The position numbers were made by a program, and so were the translations under genes. The notes beneath the pieces were generated by a model, which saw only the letters and a list, made by a program, of their open reading frames with translations, searched no databases and was not told where the DNA came from. This document shows, piece by piece, positions 25,756-36,080 of a stretch of DNA of 64,000 nt. The DNA comes from Legionella fallonii LLAP-10 (GTDB taxonomy: Bacteria; Pseudomonadota; Gammaproteobacteria; Legionellales; Legionellaceae). Location of the stretch: assembly GCF_000953135.1 (NCBI RefSeq), contig NZ_LN614827.1, positions 587,001 through 651,000 on the forward strand. Direction: 5' to 3'. The stretch's first letter is position 1. The number at the start of each line of letters is the position of its first letter.

Positions 25756-28062
25756 TTATTTTATTTTGGCTTCTGTAATAACTTGCTGGAGTTTTTCAGC
25801 CAATTCTTTATTTTCTTCATTGCCTAAAGCGGTGAATTCTTCAGCATAGTTTTTATATTTCACTCTGCCGCTATTTACATCATATACCGCTCCAACCATG
25901 GCAATTTCATCCTCTTTTATCATAGTTCTTAAGATATCACTTTGCAGATAAATATTTTGCAGAGTATTGGCAATGTTCAGTTCGGTTACATGATTAACAA
26001 AATTAATATTTTGTCCTGTTCTGTTCTCTTTAGTTTTTGTCTCAGCGTTTACTGCGGGTTTAATCTTAGACAGCAATTGAGTAATATGCCCTTTTTCTAT
26101 ACCATCGCAAGCGGAGTGAATAGCGCCACATCGAGTATGGCCTAATACTACTATGAGTTTAGCTCCTACCACATTACAGGCATATTCGATACTCGCTAAA
26201 ATATCATCATTGACGACATTACCAGCAACGCGTACGCAAAAGATATCGCCAAAAGTCATATCAAATACAGTTTCTACTGGAACCCGAGAATCAATACATC
26301 CGAGAACAACAGCAATAGGGTGTTGCATTTTAGCTGTATGTTTAATGTCTATGCGATTTGATCTGTGAATACGAATATCTTGGAGAAAACGCTGGTTACC
26401 TTCATGTAAAATATTCAATACCTGGGCTGGAGTGAGATTTGATTGAACGTCATAAGTGGTTACATTAATGAAATCAATGTAATTATGAACTCTATAACTG
26501 TCCTTAAATCCAGTTAAATTTAAGGCAATATGTTTGGTGGGGGCTTGTTCTTCTTTAAATCTATCTAACAGCTCCATAATTTCTTTATCAATGTATTGGC
26601 TATAGCGTGCATCAATAATAAGTTGTGAGTGTTTGGGGATGGATTCCAGTTCAGCAATTAAGGCTGCTTTGTTTAAGAAGGTCATTTGTTGTGGTAGCAC
26701 TAATCGGCTAGTGACTCCATTAGGATAAATTTCTTTAAAGATATCAATGCGTGCCTGACTATTTGATTTTAAGATATAGAATAGACTGATAAATAGACCT
26801 ATTAAAATTCCAGCAAGTAAATTAAAGACAATAATACTGATGACCGTCACTATAAAGGGAATAAAACGATCCATTCCTTGGGCATAGATACTGCTGTATA
26901 TTGAGGGTTTATTTAATTTGTATCCCGTATAAATTAATATTGCTGCTAGAGACGATAAAGGGATTTTATTTAAAGCCCCTGGGATAAGCATAACGGCAAA
27001 TAAAATAAAAAGACCGTGCAAAATAGTCGACATTTTAGTCGCAGCACCAGCTTGAATATTAATTGAAGTTCTGACGATTACAGAGGTTACGGGAATACCG
27101 CCTATAAAACCAGCAGCCATGTTTCCTACCCCCTGAGCAATCAATTCCTGATTTGTGGAGCTATGGCGTCTTTTCTTATCTAAGCGCTCACCCGCTTTGA
27201 AATTAAGTAGTGTTTCAAGAGAGGCGACAATACCTAAAATTAAAGCATAGACATAGACTTGGGGGTTAGACCAAGCAGACCAAGAAGGAAACTCCAGATG
27301 ACTAAAAAAGTCATGCAAACCCGTTGTTTTAGGGATATTGACCAATTGGGGTGAGCTTTGTACCAGCGAAGAGTCACTCCAAATAAAGACCTCATTCAAC
27401 AGTACGCCCAGAACAACGACCACAATAGGGGCAGGGATTTCCTTTAGTAGTTTGTTTTTTGTACAGTCGAAATAAGTTAAAATAGCTAATGATGCGACAG
27501 TGATTAATATGGCTCCAGAATTAAGATGGTGATAAAGCGCTAAAATTGGGCTTATAGCGAATCCTTCTGTAATCTCTAGTAGATGTGTTTTTAGCTCATT
27601 ATAGTCGGCAGATAGAGTGAATGCTAAAGGCAACTGTTTGATTATTAATAAAATACCTATAGCACAAAGCAAGCCTTGAACCACGTTAGAAGGAACATAA
27701 TCAGCAACAAAGCCTGCTTTAAAACTACCAATGATTATTTGCAATAAGCCTGCTAAAGCAAGAGCGAATAAAAAGGTATTAAAATCACCCAAATGAGCTA
27801 TCGCAGTAACAACGACAGCAGCCATACCAGCAGCAGGCCCACTGACGCTGACATGAGATCCACTTAGAGTACCAACAATAACCCCCCCGATTATTCCACT
27901 TATTATTCCTGAAAATAAAGGGGCGCCAGAGGCTAAGGCGATACCGAGACATAAAGGTATTGCAACAAGGAATACAACTATTCCCGCTACAAAATCAAAT
28001 TTTAAATAGCGTTTAGTGTATACACGAAATTTACGCGGATTCATTATGTTCTTTCCAATCAT
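25756..28062 (-). CDS. SulP-family anion transporter fused to a beta-carbonic anhydrase
   Basis: 768 residues. Residues ~15-425 are a SulP transporter with 10-12 membrane helices (FVAGIVVFLVAIPLCLGIAL; SVSGPAAGMAA; GGIPVTSVIVRTSINIQAGA). A STAS-like segment follows (~455-545), then a beta-carbonic anhydrase (~560-740). Zinc ligands C589, H642 and C645 (CIDSR; GHTRCG) and the D591/R593 dyad are intact. SulP proteins of this class move bicarbonate or sulfate with Na+ or H+. The fused anhydrase interconverts CO2 and bicarbonate at the membrane, favouring a bicarbonate role. The domains are in one frame. Start ATG at 28062 has AGGAA upstream; Met7 is an alternative. Confidence 0.93.
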   Translation of the reverse strand: MIGKNIMNPRKFRVYTKRYLKFDFVAGIVVFLVAIPLCLGIALASGAPLFSGIISGIIGGVIVGTLSGSHVSVSGPAAGMAAVVVTAIAHLGDFNTFLFALALAGLLQIIIGSFKAGFVADYVPSNVVQGLLCAIGILLIIKQLPLAFTLSADYNELKTHLLEITEGFAISPILALYHHLNSGAILITVASLAILTYFDCTKNKLLKEIPAPIVVVVLGVLLNEVFIWSDSSLVQSSPQLVNIPKTTGLHDFFSHLEFPSWSAWSNPQVYVYALILGIVASLETLLNFKAGERLDKKRRHSSTNQELIAQGVGNMAAGFIGGIPVTSVIVRTSINIQAGAATKMSTILHGLFILFAVMLIPGALNKIPLSSLAAILIYTGYKLNKPSIYSSIYAQGMDRFIPFIVTVISIIVFNLLAGILIGLFISLFYILKSNSQARIDIFKEIYPNGVTSRLVLPQQMTFLNKAALIAELESIPKHSQLIIDARYSQYIDKEIMELLDRFKEEQAPTKHIALNLTGFKDSYRVHNYIDFINVTTYDVQSNLTPAQVLNILHEGNQRFLQDIRIHRSNRIDIKHTAKMQHPIAVVLGCIDSRVPVETVFDMTFGDIFCVRVAGNVVNDDILASIEYACNVVGAKLIVVLGHTRCGAIHSACDGIEKGHITQLLSKIKPAVNAETKTKENRTGQNINFVNHVTELNIANTLQNIYLQSDILRTMIKEDEIAMVGAVYDVNSGRVKYKNYAEEFTALGNEENKELAEKLQQVITEAKIK

Positions 28063-28084
28063 CTCAAAGTTCCTGGATCCAAAG

Positions 28085-28122
28085 TTGCATTATTGTAAAG
28101 AGTGGATTGCATTATTGTAAAG
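28085..28122. promoter_or_regulatory. Two direct 16-bp repeats, 22 bp apart, upstream of the SulP gene
   Basis: TTGCATTATTGTAAAG occurs at 28085-28100 and again at 28107-28122. The start-to-start spacing is 22 bp, about two helical turns. They lie 23-60 bp upstream of the SulP start codon and could be regulator sites. The rest of the 28063-28428 gap is very AT-rich; a weak TTGAAA...TATTCT pair near 28371-28398 may be the promoter of the downstream cellulase gene. Confidence 0.4.
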
Positions 28123-28428
28123 GGGGTGGAACCTATTTTTAGACTAAGGTGTTTATTTTATAAATCAAGATTTGTTTTTTTATTGGTCATAAAGTAACTT
28201 ATTTTCTCTATTGCTTTATTTCCCAAAAAATTTAATAAATTGTCAATCTGAAAAACTTCAATATTAATAATTAGTTCAATTTGTTTTAGTTTACAGTAAG
28301 TTATTTTGTGTTTGAAATCAATCAAGAAATTAATAATTAAGTCAAATGTGATATTAATTGGAAAGGTTGGTTGAAAAATAATCTAAAAATGATATTCTGT
28401 GACCCATTTTATTTAAAAATGGAACGTA

Positions 28429-30141
28429 ATGATAAAATTTCTAAGACTTATCTTAATGAGCGTATTTGCTTTTCATATTGTGTCACCAGCATGGTCAAAG
28501 GACTCATTTTATCTCTTGTCAATTCCGTTTAAAACTTCATTATCTCCTGCTCAGGTTAAAGTGACTGTAGATAATGCACGAGGGGTTGAAACGATTTCCA
28601 TATGCAACAACTCCTCCAAGAGCATTCCTTTAGAAAATATAGAATTTATTTTTAATTATAAGGCGCCAATGCCCACCAATATCTGGGGAAATTTAGGGAT
28701 AAGTTGGCGTGTAGCAAATCAAGCGGGTACCGCAGTAGTATTGAGAGGAGAAACACCTGATGAATTGTTTTTACCTTCAGATCCTAATTGTACTAATCCG
28801 CTTACTATTCAATTTAATGCTGCTACTGATGTCCCTCAACCTTCGTTACCTTTTGTCTTTAAAGTGGGCGACACTAGGTCTACAGATTTAGATAGGGTAA
28901 ATAGCAGTATTCATAATGATATAACCACGTCTACTGTGACGCCTGTTGCTAATAGCCTCAGTTCTATTGGACCGTTTACTACTAAGAATGGTCATATTAT
29001 TGATAAAAATGGTAACCCTATAACTTTTAAAGGGGTTTCCTGGTTTGGGTTTAATAATGAAAATCATGTGGTTAATGGATTATGGCAATCAGATTTTGAC
29101 ACGATGTTGGGTCAGATCAAATCTCTAGGATTTAATGCGGTACGTATTCCTTTTCAATTTGATTTTATTTTCAATCCAAGCATCGCTCCTAGTGGTATTG
29201 CTAATTATTGTAAAGGTAGTCCTTGCAATACCAATGTCCCTAGGGATAGCGCGTTACATACCTTCCAATGGGTCGTTAAACAATTTACCGATAATGGCAT
29301 TTTTGTATTAATAGATGATCACTATGAAGACAATACCTACGTGACAAACCAAGGAAAATGGATCAGCGGTTGGCAACGTGTTGCACAAATGTTTCGTGAT
29401 AATCCCATGGTAGGATATGATCTGTACAATGAGCCTGATTCACATGGCTTGACTTGGGAAGGGAGTGCTCAAGGTACTGCTTGGGGAACAGGAGTTATGT
29501 CGGCAGCGCAGGCCATTTATGCTATTGATCCCAACAAATTATTATTTATCGAAGGAACAGGGCAAGCTGCTTTAGGCGCTAATTGGGGTGATGGTTTTGC
29601 TACGGATGATGTAACGGTTTCTCAAGGAATTAGTAATCCTAAAAACCTTTTTACCCAGCTGCTTTCGGCTCCTTATCTTAATCAAATAGTGATTTCTCCT
29701 CATATTTATGGGCCTGATGGAACAAATAATGGTGGCCCCGATCATTCAAATCAAGGAGTGGCTTATGCTGCATGGTCACGTTTAAACGGTTATTTGTTTA
29801 ATAATTTTTTTAATGTAAATAATATCCATCAGAGTGGTTTTTGTATCAATGGTACTTGCCATTTATTTCCTATCGCTGTTGGTGAGTTTGGTGGGAAATT
29901 TGAGCCTAGCGATCCGTACTATAGACAAGACGTGGCAACACTAATCAATGTAGCAACCTATTTAACTAAAATGGGAGACGGAAATTCTGTTTCGCCCAGT
30001 TGGTTTTACTGGGATTGGAATCCTAATAGCGGTAATACCGGAGGAATTCTAAAAGATGACTGGACTACTATAGATTGTAATAAAGTCAATTATTTGAAAC
30101 AGTATTTGTCATTAACTCCCAAACCAGGCATTTGTTCGTAG
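28429..30141 (+). CDS. Secreted glycoside hydrolase family 5 (endoglucanase-like)
   Basis: 570 residues. A signal peptide (~1-23, ending PAWS) directs export. Residues ~25-170 are a beta-rich domain of unknown type that may bind carbohydrate. The GH5 barrel spans ~185-560. The acid/base Glu is E335 in YDLYNEPDS and the nucleophile Glu is E486 in VGEFGG; VRIPF, DDHYED and SPHIYGP are also family features. It should cleave internal beta-1,4-glucan links. L. pneumophila has a type II-secreted GH5 endoglucanase (CelA) and this could be its counterpart, which I cannot confirm. It is a single gene ending in a strong hairpin. Confidence 0.9.
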   Translation: MIKFLRLILMSVFAFHIVSPAWSKDSFYLLSIPFKTSLSPAQVKVTVDNARGVETISICNNSSKSIPLENIEFIFNYKAPMPTNIWGNLGISWRVANQAGTAVVLRGETPDELFLPSDPNCTNPLTIQFNAATDVPQPSLPFVFKVGDTRSTDLDRVNSSIHNDITTSTVTPVANSLSSIGPFTTKNGHIIDKNGNPITFKGVSWFGFNNENHVVNGLWQSDFDTMLGQIKSLGFNAVRIPFQFDFIFNPSIAPSGIANYCKGSPCNTNVPRDSALHTFQWVVKQFTDNGIFVLIDDHYEDNTYVTNQGKWISGWQRVAQMFRDNPMVGYDLYNEPDSHGLTWEGSAQGTAWGTGVMSAAQAIYAIDPNKLLFIEGTGQAALGANWGDGFATDDVTVSQGISNPKNLFTQLLSAPYLNQIVISPHIYGPDGTNNGGPDHSNQGVAYAAWSRLNGYLFNNFFNVNNIHQSGFCINGTCHLFPIAVGEFGGKFEPSDPYYRQDVATLINVATYLTKMGDGNSVSPSWFYWDWNPNSGNTGGILKDDWTTIDCNKVNYLKQYLSLTPKPGICS

Positions 30142-30167
30142 TTCGGGCAACTAATTGCCCGAACTAC
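30138..30167. terminator. Strong hairpin over the cellulase stop codon
   Basis: Arms GTAGTTCGGGCAA (30138-30150) and TTGCCCGAACTAC (30155-30167) are a perfect 13-bp stem with a four-base loop. The stop codon lies in the left arm. No T-run follows, so it may be a REP-type palindrome used for 3' end formation. Confidence 0.6.
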
Positions 30168-30169
30168 GA

Positions 30170-30293
30170 GTCATCCAGAGGAGTTCCTAAAGGGGGCAAT
30201 ACTTTTTTCAGGAGATCCTTCGCCGCGCTCTGGATGACAGTAATAGTAAAAATAGCAACTATTGGATGCAGTTCAAGGTTGCTACATTGACAA
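30170..30293 (-). repeat. Dispersed palindromic repeat, copy 1
   Basis: GTCATCCAGAG (30170) and CTCTGGATGAC (to 30239) form inverted ends. From ~30205 to 30290 the sequence matches the inverted copy at 39578-39665 closely: shared blocks are AGCAACTATTGGATGCAGTTC-like, TACTATTACTGTCATCC and GGCGAAGGATCTCCTG. There is no coding content. Confidence 0.8.
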
Positions 30294-30337
30294 AGGAATA
30301 AATAGGATAGCGTTCCCTCTCCCTAACCTACAATCAC

Positions 30338-31183
30338 TTAATCCTCAATTATTTCAAACTCTTCAGCTTGAAAAACCTCGGCTTCAATATCAGCATGAGG
30401 AGTAATTAATTCGTGCTCCAAATTTTTAAAATTCCACATGCTTTGATCCATTAATTGACTTGGTTTGAGACTTTGTAGCGCGTGAAGAATATTACTCGGT
30501 ACTTTAGGATTCTCTGCAGCTAATTGATCAATCAGATGAGCTACTTTCTTACGCATTAAATTTTCTTGGGAGCCACATAGATTACATGGAATAATAGGAA
30601 ACGCCTGCGCTGTGGCAAAAGCAATAATATCTTTTTCCTGAACATAACTCATAGGACGAATGACTATATGCTTTTTATTATCACTTAATAACTTAGGAGG
30701 CATGGAGCGGATGTCACCATTATATAAGATGGACATCATTAAGGTCCGAATCAAGTCATCTCTATGATGGCCCAGAGCAATTTTGTTAAAGCCTTTTTCT
30801 TCCGCATAGCGATAAATAATTCCTCTTCTTAGGCGAGAGCATAAAGAGCAATAGGTTTTTCCTTCGGGAATTTTTTCTTTGACTATGCTGTAGGTGTCGC
30901 GGCTGAGTATTTCATAAGGAATATTCTTGTTTTCAAGCCATTGACGCAGTGCGGAATCATTCCATCCAGGCTGCGCTTGATCCAAAGTGAAGGCAAAAAC
31001 CTCGAATTTATTTCCTGAGCGACGCCGTAAATGCTCTAATAGCGTTAACATGGTGAATGAGTCTTTGCCACCGGAGAGGCAGACCATGACTCTATCACCG
31101 CGTTGGATCATGTTAAAGTCGGCAATTGCTTTACCGGTGTAGTGCAATAATTTTTTTTCGACAGAAGATAAATTCGATGACAT
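30338..31183 (-). CDS. ttcA: tRNA 2-thiocytidine(32) synthetase TtcA
   Basis: 281 residues. TtcA adds sulfur to C32 of certain tRNAs using ATP and an iron-sulfur cluster. The PP-loop [12 protein letters not shown] lies near residue 35. The cluster cysteines are in [12 protein letters not shown] and [21 protein letters not shown] is a further family motif. It is the third gene of a minus-strand run, 17 bp after tolC, so it is probably co-transcribed. The last ~40 residues are acidic. Confident from motifs and length. Confidence 0.95.
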   Translation of the reverse strand: MSSNLSSVEKKLLHYTGKAIADFNMIQRGDRVMVCLSGGKDSFTMLTLLEHLRRRSGNKFEVFAFTLDQAQPGWNDSALRQWLENKNIPYEILSRDTYSIVKEKIPEGKTYCSLCSRLRRGIIYRYAEEKGFNKIALGHHRDDLIRTLMMSILYNGDIRSMPPKLLSDNKKHIVIRPMSYVQEKDIIAFATAQAFPIIPCNLCGSQENLMRKKVAHLIDQLAAENPKVPSNILHALQSLKPSQLMDQSMWNFKNLEHELITPHADIEAEVFQAEEFEIIED

Positions 31184-31200
31184 AAAACAACCTGAATATG

Positions 31201-32571
31201 TTATTTGGAAGCAAGGTTTTTATCAGGATAAAATCCATTTACCCTGGTAGTAGCTAACCATGAGTTGACTAATTCTAAATCATTAACGTTTAATGTACCA
31301 GCAAGATATTTTAAAGTTAACATGGAATTAATCAAGTTATATTGATCACTTGCCAATTGCTGTTGTGCTTCAAATAGGCGTTGTTGGGAATTAACTACGT
31401 CAACCATGGTGCGAGTACCTACCTCAAACTGTGCCTCAGTGCTTTCTAGAGAGTTCTTTTGTGAAATAATGGTTTGTCTGTCTGCTCGGACTTTACTAAT
31501 GCCGTCAATAATGGTGTTAAATGCAATACGACTATTAACCACTACATCTCTGTAGGTTTGCTCCATTTGTTCACTACTGCCCTGATAGTTAAATTGGGCT
31601 TGCCGGGTTTTTGATTGAACCAATCCACCTTGGAAAATTGGGAAATTCATGGCAATGGCAATGTTGGCTTGAGTTTGTTTCGAGGGAACAAATACGGAGT
31701 TGGTATCACGGGATATATTACGTGTTTGTGTGGCATTACTCTGAATGGCAAACACTGGCCAGTTACCTGCTGACAGGGCTTTTACGTTTTCTTTGGCCAT
31801 CTCAAGATTATATTTGGCCGCATATAATTTATAGTTTTGCTTTAATCCCGTATCTATCCATTGATCAACGTTATTGGGCTCTGGTTTAATCAGAGGGATT
31901 TTACTATCTCTCAATCGAGACAGTTCATCATACACATGATTGGTGAGTTTTCTTAAATTTTCACTTTGATTGATTTGGTTATTGCGCGCAGCAATGACAG
32001 TAGCAATGGATTGATCATAAGCTGCTTTCGCTTCGTAAACCGAAGTAATAGCATCCAGTCCTACGTTGAAACGCTGTGTTGCCTGATCCAGCTGACGCTT
32101 GTTGGCACGTTTTTTGGCTTCAGCAAACTCTAGAGTATCTTTAGCCAACAACACATCAAAATAAGCTTTGGCGGTTCTTAAAATTAAATTTTGAGCTGCA
32201 TCGTTAAATGTTGCTTGAGCTGCTTTAACAGAGGCCTTGGCTTGTTGTATTTTAGCCCAGGCTTGATAATTAAAAACGGCCTGGGAAGCTGTAACTTGCC
32301 ATTGAGTATTGCCATAATAGACATTGGAACTAAAGATTCCATCAGCGACTCTTTGAACATTTCTTCCGGCCTGGGTATTAATCCCAACTTGAGGAAAAAG
32401 CGCTGCTCGTGCTTGAGGAATAGCTTCTGTACTCGACATATAAGTATCATAAGCATTTTTAAATGTCGTATCAGTCTCAAGGGCTTGTTTGTAAATATCC
32501 ATGAGGTCTGTGGCATAGACATGGGTCGTCAGACACAAAGATGCCATACAAAAGAACAACGATTTTTTCAT
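31201..32571 (-). CDS. tolC: TolC-family outer-membrane channel protein
   Basis: 456 residues. A signal peptide (~1-20, ending VYA) is followed by [18 protein letters not shown] and two repeats of outer-membrane-efflux-protein type. TolC trimers form the outer-membrane exit duct for type I secretion and multidrug efflux. The AGGAACG ribosome site overlaps the stop codon of upstream pcm, twelve bases away, so translation may be coupled. Whether this is the only TolC of the cell cannot be told. Order pcm-tolC-ttcA, minus strand. Confidence 0.93.
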   Translation of the reverse strand: MKKSLFFCMASLCLTTHVYATDLMDIYKQALETDTTFKNAYDTYMSSTEAIPQARAALFPQVGINTQAGRNVQRVADGIFSSNVYYGNTQWQVTASQAVFNYQAWAKIQQAKASVKAAQATFNDAAQNLILRTAKAYFDVLLAKDTLEFAEAKKRANKRQLDQATQRFNVGLDAITSVYEAKAAYDQSIATVIAARNNQINQSENLRKLTNHVYDELSRLRDSKIPLIKPEPNNVDQWIDTGLKQNYKLYAAKYNLEMAKENVKALSAGNWPVFAIQSNATQTRNISRDTNSVFVPSKQTQANIAIAMNFPIFQGGLVQSKTRQAQFNYQGSSEQMEQTYRDVVVNSRIAFNTIIDGISKVRADRQTIISQKNSLESTEAQFEVGTRTMVDVVNSQQRLFEAQQQLASDQYNLINSMLTLKYLAGTLNVNDLELVNSWLATTRVNGFYPDKNLASK

Positions 32572-32582
32572 GCAAAACGTTC

Positions 32583-33236
32583 CTAGAATACAAATTCTTT
32601 TGGCCTTAAGTTATCCAAAAGTGGGGGAATGTCAGTTTCAAAAAGCAATGATGTTTGCCAATTATCATTATGATCCAAACTGTATAAATTCCCTTTCATT
32701 ATAGGTGCTTTGCCTTCTATGGCGAATAATTTCCCACCAGGTAACAACTGAAGTTTGTGTGTTTTGGTTAGCTTTGGTAACGAGCCGGTAAACACTATAA
32801 CATCATAAGGTGCCTTTTCTAACCATCCGCGACATGCATCGCCGGTGATTAGCTCAATATTATCACACTGATATGCTTGTAATTTACGCGCAGCATTAGA
32901 TGTGAAATCAGCAAAATAATCAATACTGATTACGTGTTTACATAATTTACTGAGCATCGCAGTGAGAAAGCCTGTACCTGTTCCTACTTCTAGAACAGTT
33001 TCCGTTCCCTGAAGTTCCAGGGCTTGTAATATGGTTCCTTCCTCAAGAGGAGTTAACATCTTTTGGTCATGAGCCAAAGGAATTTGCATGTCAGAATAGG
33101 CAAAATGAGTATACAGTTCTGGTACAAATTCGTGACGAGGAATTAGATCATATAAATCCAGGATAGATTCATTTAAAACATCGCCAGTCCTTAACTGTTG
33201 TTTGACCATGTTAATACGTGCATTGTGATTGCTCAT
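32583..33236 (-). CDS. pcm: Protein-L-isoaspartate O-methyltransferase family protein
   Basis: 217 residues. The fold is a SAM-dependent methyltransferase with PCMT features: RHEFVPELYTHFAYSDMQIP, then LTPLEEGTILQALEL, then motif I VLEVGTGTGFLTAML. The family repairs isoaspartyl residues in aged proteins. This copy has IPLAHDQKML where classic Pcm has IGxGQTIS, so substrate specificity may differ, as in many proteins encoded just upstream of tolC. It is first gene of the pcm-tolC-ttcA run. Confidence 0.85.
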   Translation of the reverse strand: MSNHNARINMVKQQLRTGDVLNESILDLYDLIPRHEFVPELYTHFAYSDMQIPLAHDQKMLTPLEEGTILQALELQGTETVLEVGTGTGFLTAMLSKLCKHVISIDYFADFTSNAARKLQAYQCDNIELITGDACRGWLEKAPYDVIVFTGSLPKLTKTHKLQLLPGGKLFAIEGKAPIMKGNLYSLDHNDNWQTSLLFETDIPPLLDNLRPKEFVF

Positions 33237-33476
33237 TTGTTCTACCGAGTTAATTGGGTTTATATACTTCGTATTGTTTTAATTAAATTACGACTTTTAC
33301 GAAGGGAGTATAGGTTAAAACTTTGGGGTGATTTTAGCAAGAAATTGACTGATGTGCTAAGGATTAATATTCGAAAATCAAGACAATCACGCTAAAAATC
33401 ACTTGACTTGTGAATCTGAGTAAGATAGCTAGTTGCTGCCAACTGGCATTATTCCATTGACTCTTTGTCTTTTCAC

Positions 33477-33535
33477 GATTTGATTTATGATAGACCGTTA
33501 ACCCCAGATATTTCTTGGGTTAACGCGACTGTTTT
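33477..33535. repeat. 58-bp repeat with hairpin, right-hand copy at 34592
   Basis: Contains a perfect hairpin with arms GTTAACCC (33497-33504) and GGGTTAAC (33517-33524). The surrounding block (GATTTGATTTAT... CCCCAGATATTTCTTGGGTT) recurs in the same orientation at about 34592-34650, on the other side of the unknown gene. The rest of 33237-33586 is AT-rich and shows no gene. Confidence 0.6.
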
Positions 33536-33586
33536 GACACCCTATCGTTTTAATCTATGCTAGTTAACGTTCTTTAACCGTTTTGA

Positions 33587-34486
33587 TTATCGAGAGCTTT
33601 GTATGGTTGCATAGAGTTCTTGATTTTCAGCTTCGTTTATTACTTCATTCCATTGTTTAAAAAATCTATTTACATCTTTTCTTTGTTGCGATTCGAAGGC
33701 ATAGACAATGTAATTATTGACAAAATTACAAAATAAATTGATTAGCCAATGAAATTGTTTCACTTCTTTTATTTCAGGCATTTCCAATAGGTGTTTTTCG
33801 GCTTCCTTTGCTATTTCTTTTAAGCTAAGGAGGTCACTCGTTTTGTTCCTTTGATTTGTTAAGACGATTTTAAATTGAGTCATAAACATACCTACAACGA
33901 GTAAGTCCTGATTCTCACTAGCTACATCTATGGCAGCATTAAAACCATCTTTAATAAGTTCAAGAGTCAATCCCACTTCACTAAATTGTTGTTGTAATTG
34001 TTGTATTATGCCCGAGCCTTTTCTTTTAATTTGTTCTAGTCTATTTCCTAAATGATTCTCAAGACAGAAATCAAGAGCATTATAAATTGTTTCTAATTCT
34101 CTTAGAGAAGTTGGAGTTAGAGATGAGAGAGAAGAATATAGAGCTTCCTGATACTTTTTTAATGCGGGCATTAATGCTTCTTCATTGAATCTCTTAAAAA
34201 GAGCAGTTAATGTTGTTTTTTCACCTGATTTTTCTATCTCATCTATAAATTTTTGCATCAATAGATAACTGGGCAATTCCTTGCTGGATATCTCGATTTT
34301 ATCAAAATGATTTAACCAATAATGATAGCCTAGATCAGTATAAGCTGAATTTAGTTCAGGGGTATTGTGAGTAAGTTCTTTTTGGAATGCGGTTAATATT
34401 CTGATGGCTCTGTAAGAAAAATCATCATTGCGAGAGCGAAAAGATGATAAATAGCGATCAGTGATGGATAAATTATTACTTGGCAT
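33587..34486 (-). CDS. Helical protein of unknown function
   Basis: 299 residues, not recognised. The sequence is rich in Leu, Glu, Gln and Lys and is predicted almost entirely helical, with heptad-like stretches (NHLGNRLEQIKRKGSGIIQQ, then LLSLKEIAKEAEKHLLEM). There is no signal peptide and no convincing membrane helix; one hydrophobic stretch (LLVVGMFMTQFKIVL) may be buried. The ribosome site is weak. It is flanked on both sides by copies of one intergenic repeat. Size and composition fit a species-restricted Legionella protein; no function is claimed. Confidence 0.65.
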   Translation of the reverse strand: MPSNNLSITDRYLSSFRSRNDDFSYRAIRILTAFQKELTHNTPELNSAYTDLGYHYWLNHFDKIEISSKELPSYLLMQKFIDEIEKSGEKTTLTALFKRFNEEALMPALKKYQEALYSSLSSLTPTSLRELETIYNALDFCLENHLGNRLEQIKRKGSGIIQQLQQQFSEVGLTLELIKDGFNAAIDVASENQDLLVVGMFMTQFKIVLTNQRNKTSDLLSLKEIAKEAEKHLLEMPEIKEVKQFHWLINLFCNFVNNYIVYAFESQQRKDVNRFFKQWNEVINEAENQELYATIQSSR

Positions 34487-34591
34487 ATAAGTCTCAAAAT
34501 CATTTTAAATTGCGCATTACATTATCATTTTGTTTTCATAATTGTCAAATTTATTGGGTGATTAGTTTAGAACAATTGCGCTAAGAATCAC

Positions 34592-34650
34592 TATTTGATT
34601 TATTGTAGCATGTAAACCCCAGATATTTCTTAGGTTAATACAATTGCTCT
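34592..34650. repeat. Second copy of the 58-bp repeat flanking the unknown gene
   Basis: TATTTGATTTATTGTAGC, then AACCCCAGATATTTCTTAGG. It aligns with 33477-33535 with scattered mismatches, and its hairpin is degraded. Upstream of both copies a shared GCTAA.AATCACT string extends the similarity. Confidence 0.6.
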
Positions 34651-34753
34651 AGTTCTAAAATAATAAAGTTCTGATTTTTCTTAACCGTATTGCATGGTGA
34701 CTATGTTTAAAATTTGTTATGATTTGCAACTTTAGCTATCCAAGGAGAGTACA

Positions 34754-35938
34754 GTGCTTGAGCAATTCACTAATTTTTTGCAAACTGAATTGGAAACATT
34801 AAAAGCTGATGGCTTATATAAAGCAGAGCGTATTATTTCTAGTCAGCAACAAGCAGATGTAATGGTCAATAATAAAGAGGTTATCAATCTTTGTGCTAAC
34901 AATTATTTGGGCTTAGCTAACGATGCACAATTAATTGCTGAAGGCCAGAAGGCCTTGAGTGAATACGGTTATGGCATGGCATCTGTTCGTTTTATCTGTG
35001 GAACTCAAACTCCTCATAAACAACTAGAACAAAAGATCAGCCAATTTTTAGGCAAAGAAGATACTATATTATATTCATCTTGTTTTGATGCGAATACCGG
35101 TCTTTTTGAAACCTTATTAGGGGAAGAGGACGCGATAATCAGCGACGCATTAAACCATGCCAGTATTATTGATGGAATTAGATTATGTAAGGCTGCGCGA
35201 TACCGATACGCCAATAATGATATGAAAGCCTTAGAGGAGCAATTAATTGCGGCGAAGAACGCCCGTTTTCGTTTGATTGCTACTGATGGCGTGTTTTCTA
35301 TGGATGGTATTCTGGCGAACCTACCTGCTATTTGTGAGTTGGCTGATAAGTACGATGCTATGGTCATGGTCGATGATTCTCACGCGGTTGGATTCATGGG
35401 CGAGACAGGTAGAGGAACTCCAGAACATTTCGGAGTAAGTGATCGAATTGATATTATTACCGGAACTCTCGGTAAAGCGTTAGGAGGTGCTTCTGGCGGT
35501 TACACTTCCGCAAATCGTGTCATCGTCGATTGGTTGCGTCAACGTTCCAGACCTTATCTATTTTCTAATACCTTAGCGCCAATGATTGCCCAAACTTCTT
35601 GTGTTGTTTTAGATAACTTGATGAAAAGTAATCATTTAGCTGAAAAATTAAAAAGTAATAGTCGTTACTTCCGTGAGGGGATGACACGATTAGGGTTTAA
35701 CTTAATCCCTGGCGAACATGCCATTATTCCTGTCATGTTAGGTGATGCGGCTTTAGCCGGGCGTATAGCCAATCGTTTATTAGAATTAGGTATTTACGTT
35801 GTTGGTTTTTCTTATCCAGTAGTGCCAAAAGGTTTGGCGCGAATTCGTACTCAAATGTCTGCTGCTCTTGATATGGATCATTTAGATAAAGCGCTTCAGG
35901 CTTTTGAGACGGTAGGCAAGGAATTTTCTGTTATATAG
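34754..35938 (+). CDS. kbl: Glycine C-acetyltransferase (2-amino-3-ketobutyrate CoA ligase)
   Basis: 394 residues from a GTG with AAGGAG eight bases upstream. It is a PLP enzyme that converts 2-amino-3-ketobutyrate plus CoA to glycine and acetyl-CoA, the second step of threonine breakdown. Family features: [42 protein letters not shown], and the PLP lysine in [15 protein letters not shown]. Length is close to E. coli Kbl (398). tdh follows 142 bp downstream on the same strand; the pair forms the usual kbl-tdh unit. Confidence 0.96.
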   Translation: MLEQFTNFLQTELETLKADGLYKAERIISSQQQADVMVNNKEVINLCANNYLGLANDAQLIAEGQKALSEYGYGMASVRFICGTQTPHKQLEQKISQFLGKEDTILYSSCFDANTGLFETLLGEEDAIISDALNHASIIDGIRLCKAARYRYANNDMKALEEQLIAAKNARFRLIATDGVFSMDGILANLPAICELADKYDAMVMVDDSHAVGFMGETGRGTPEHFGVSDRIDIITGTLGKALGGASGGYTSANRVIVDWLRQRSRPYLFSNTLAPMIAQTSCVVLDNLMKSNHLAEKLKSNSRYFREGMTRLGFNLIPGEHAIIPVMLGDAALAGRIANRLLELGIYVVGFSYPVVPKGLARIRTQMSAALDMDHLDKALQAFETVGKEFSVI

Positions 35939-36080
35939 GCGCTGTTGATTATTCTATCATCTTGGCCCAAATGCTTTGATTCTCTGTATTTCATTGCGAG
36001 AAAATCAAGACATTTGGGCTTTAGCTGATGAATTACAAGCAGCCCCTAGTAAACCTTACGAAATTATTCTGAGGAGCTAC

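Noticed and set aside
31611-31889. 92-codon plus-strand frame inside tolC
   Set aside because: It lies wholly within tolC on the opposite strand and shows no protein-like features.
35976-36080. N-terminal extension of tdh
   Set aside because: AGGAG lies right before the ATG at 36081, and that start gives the normal family length.
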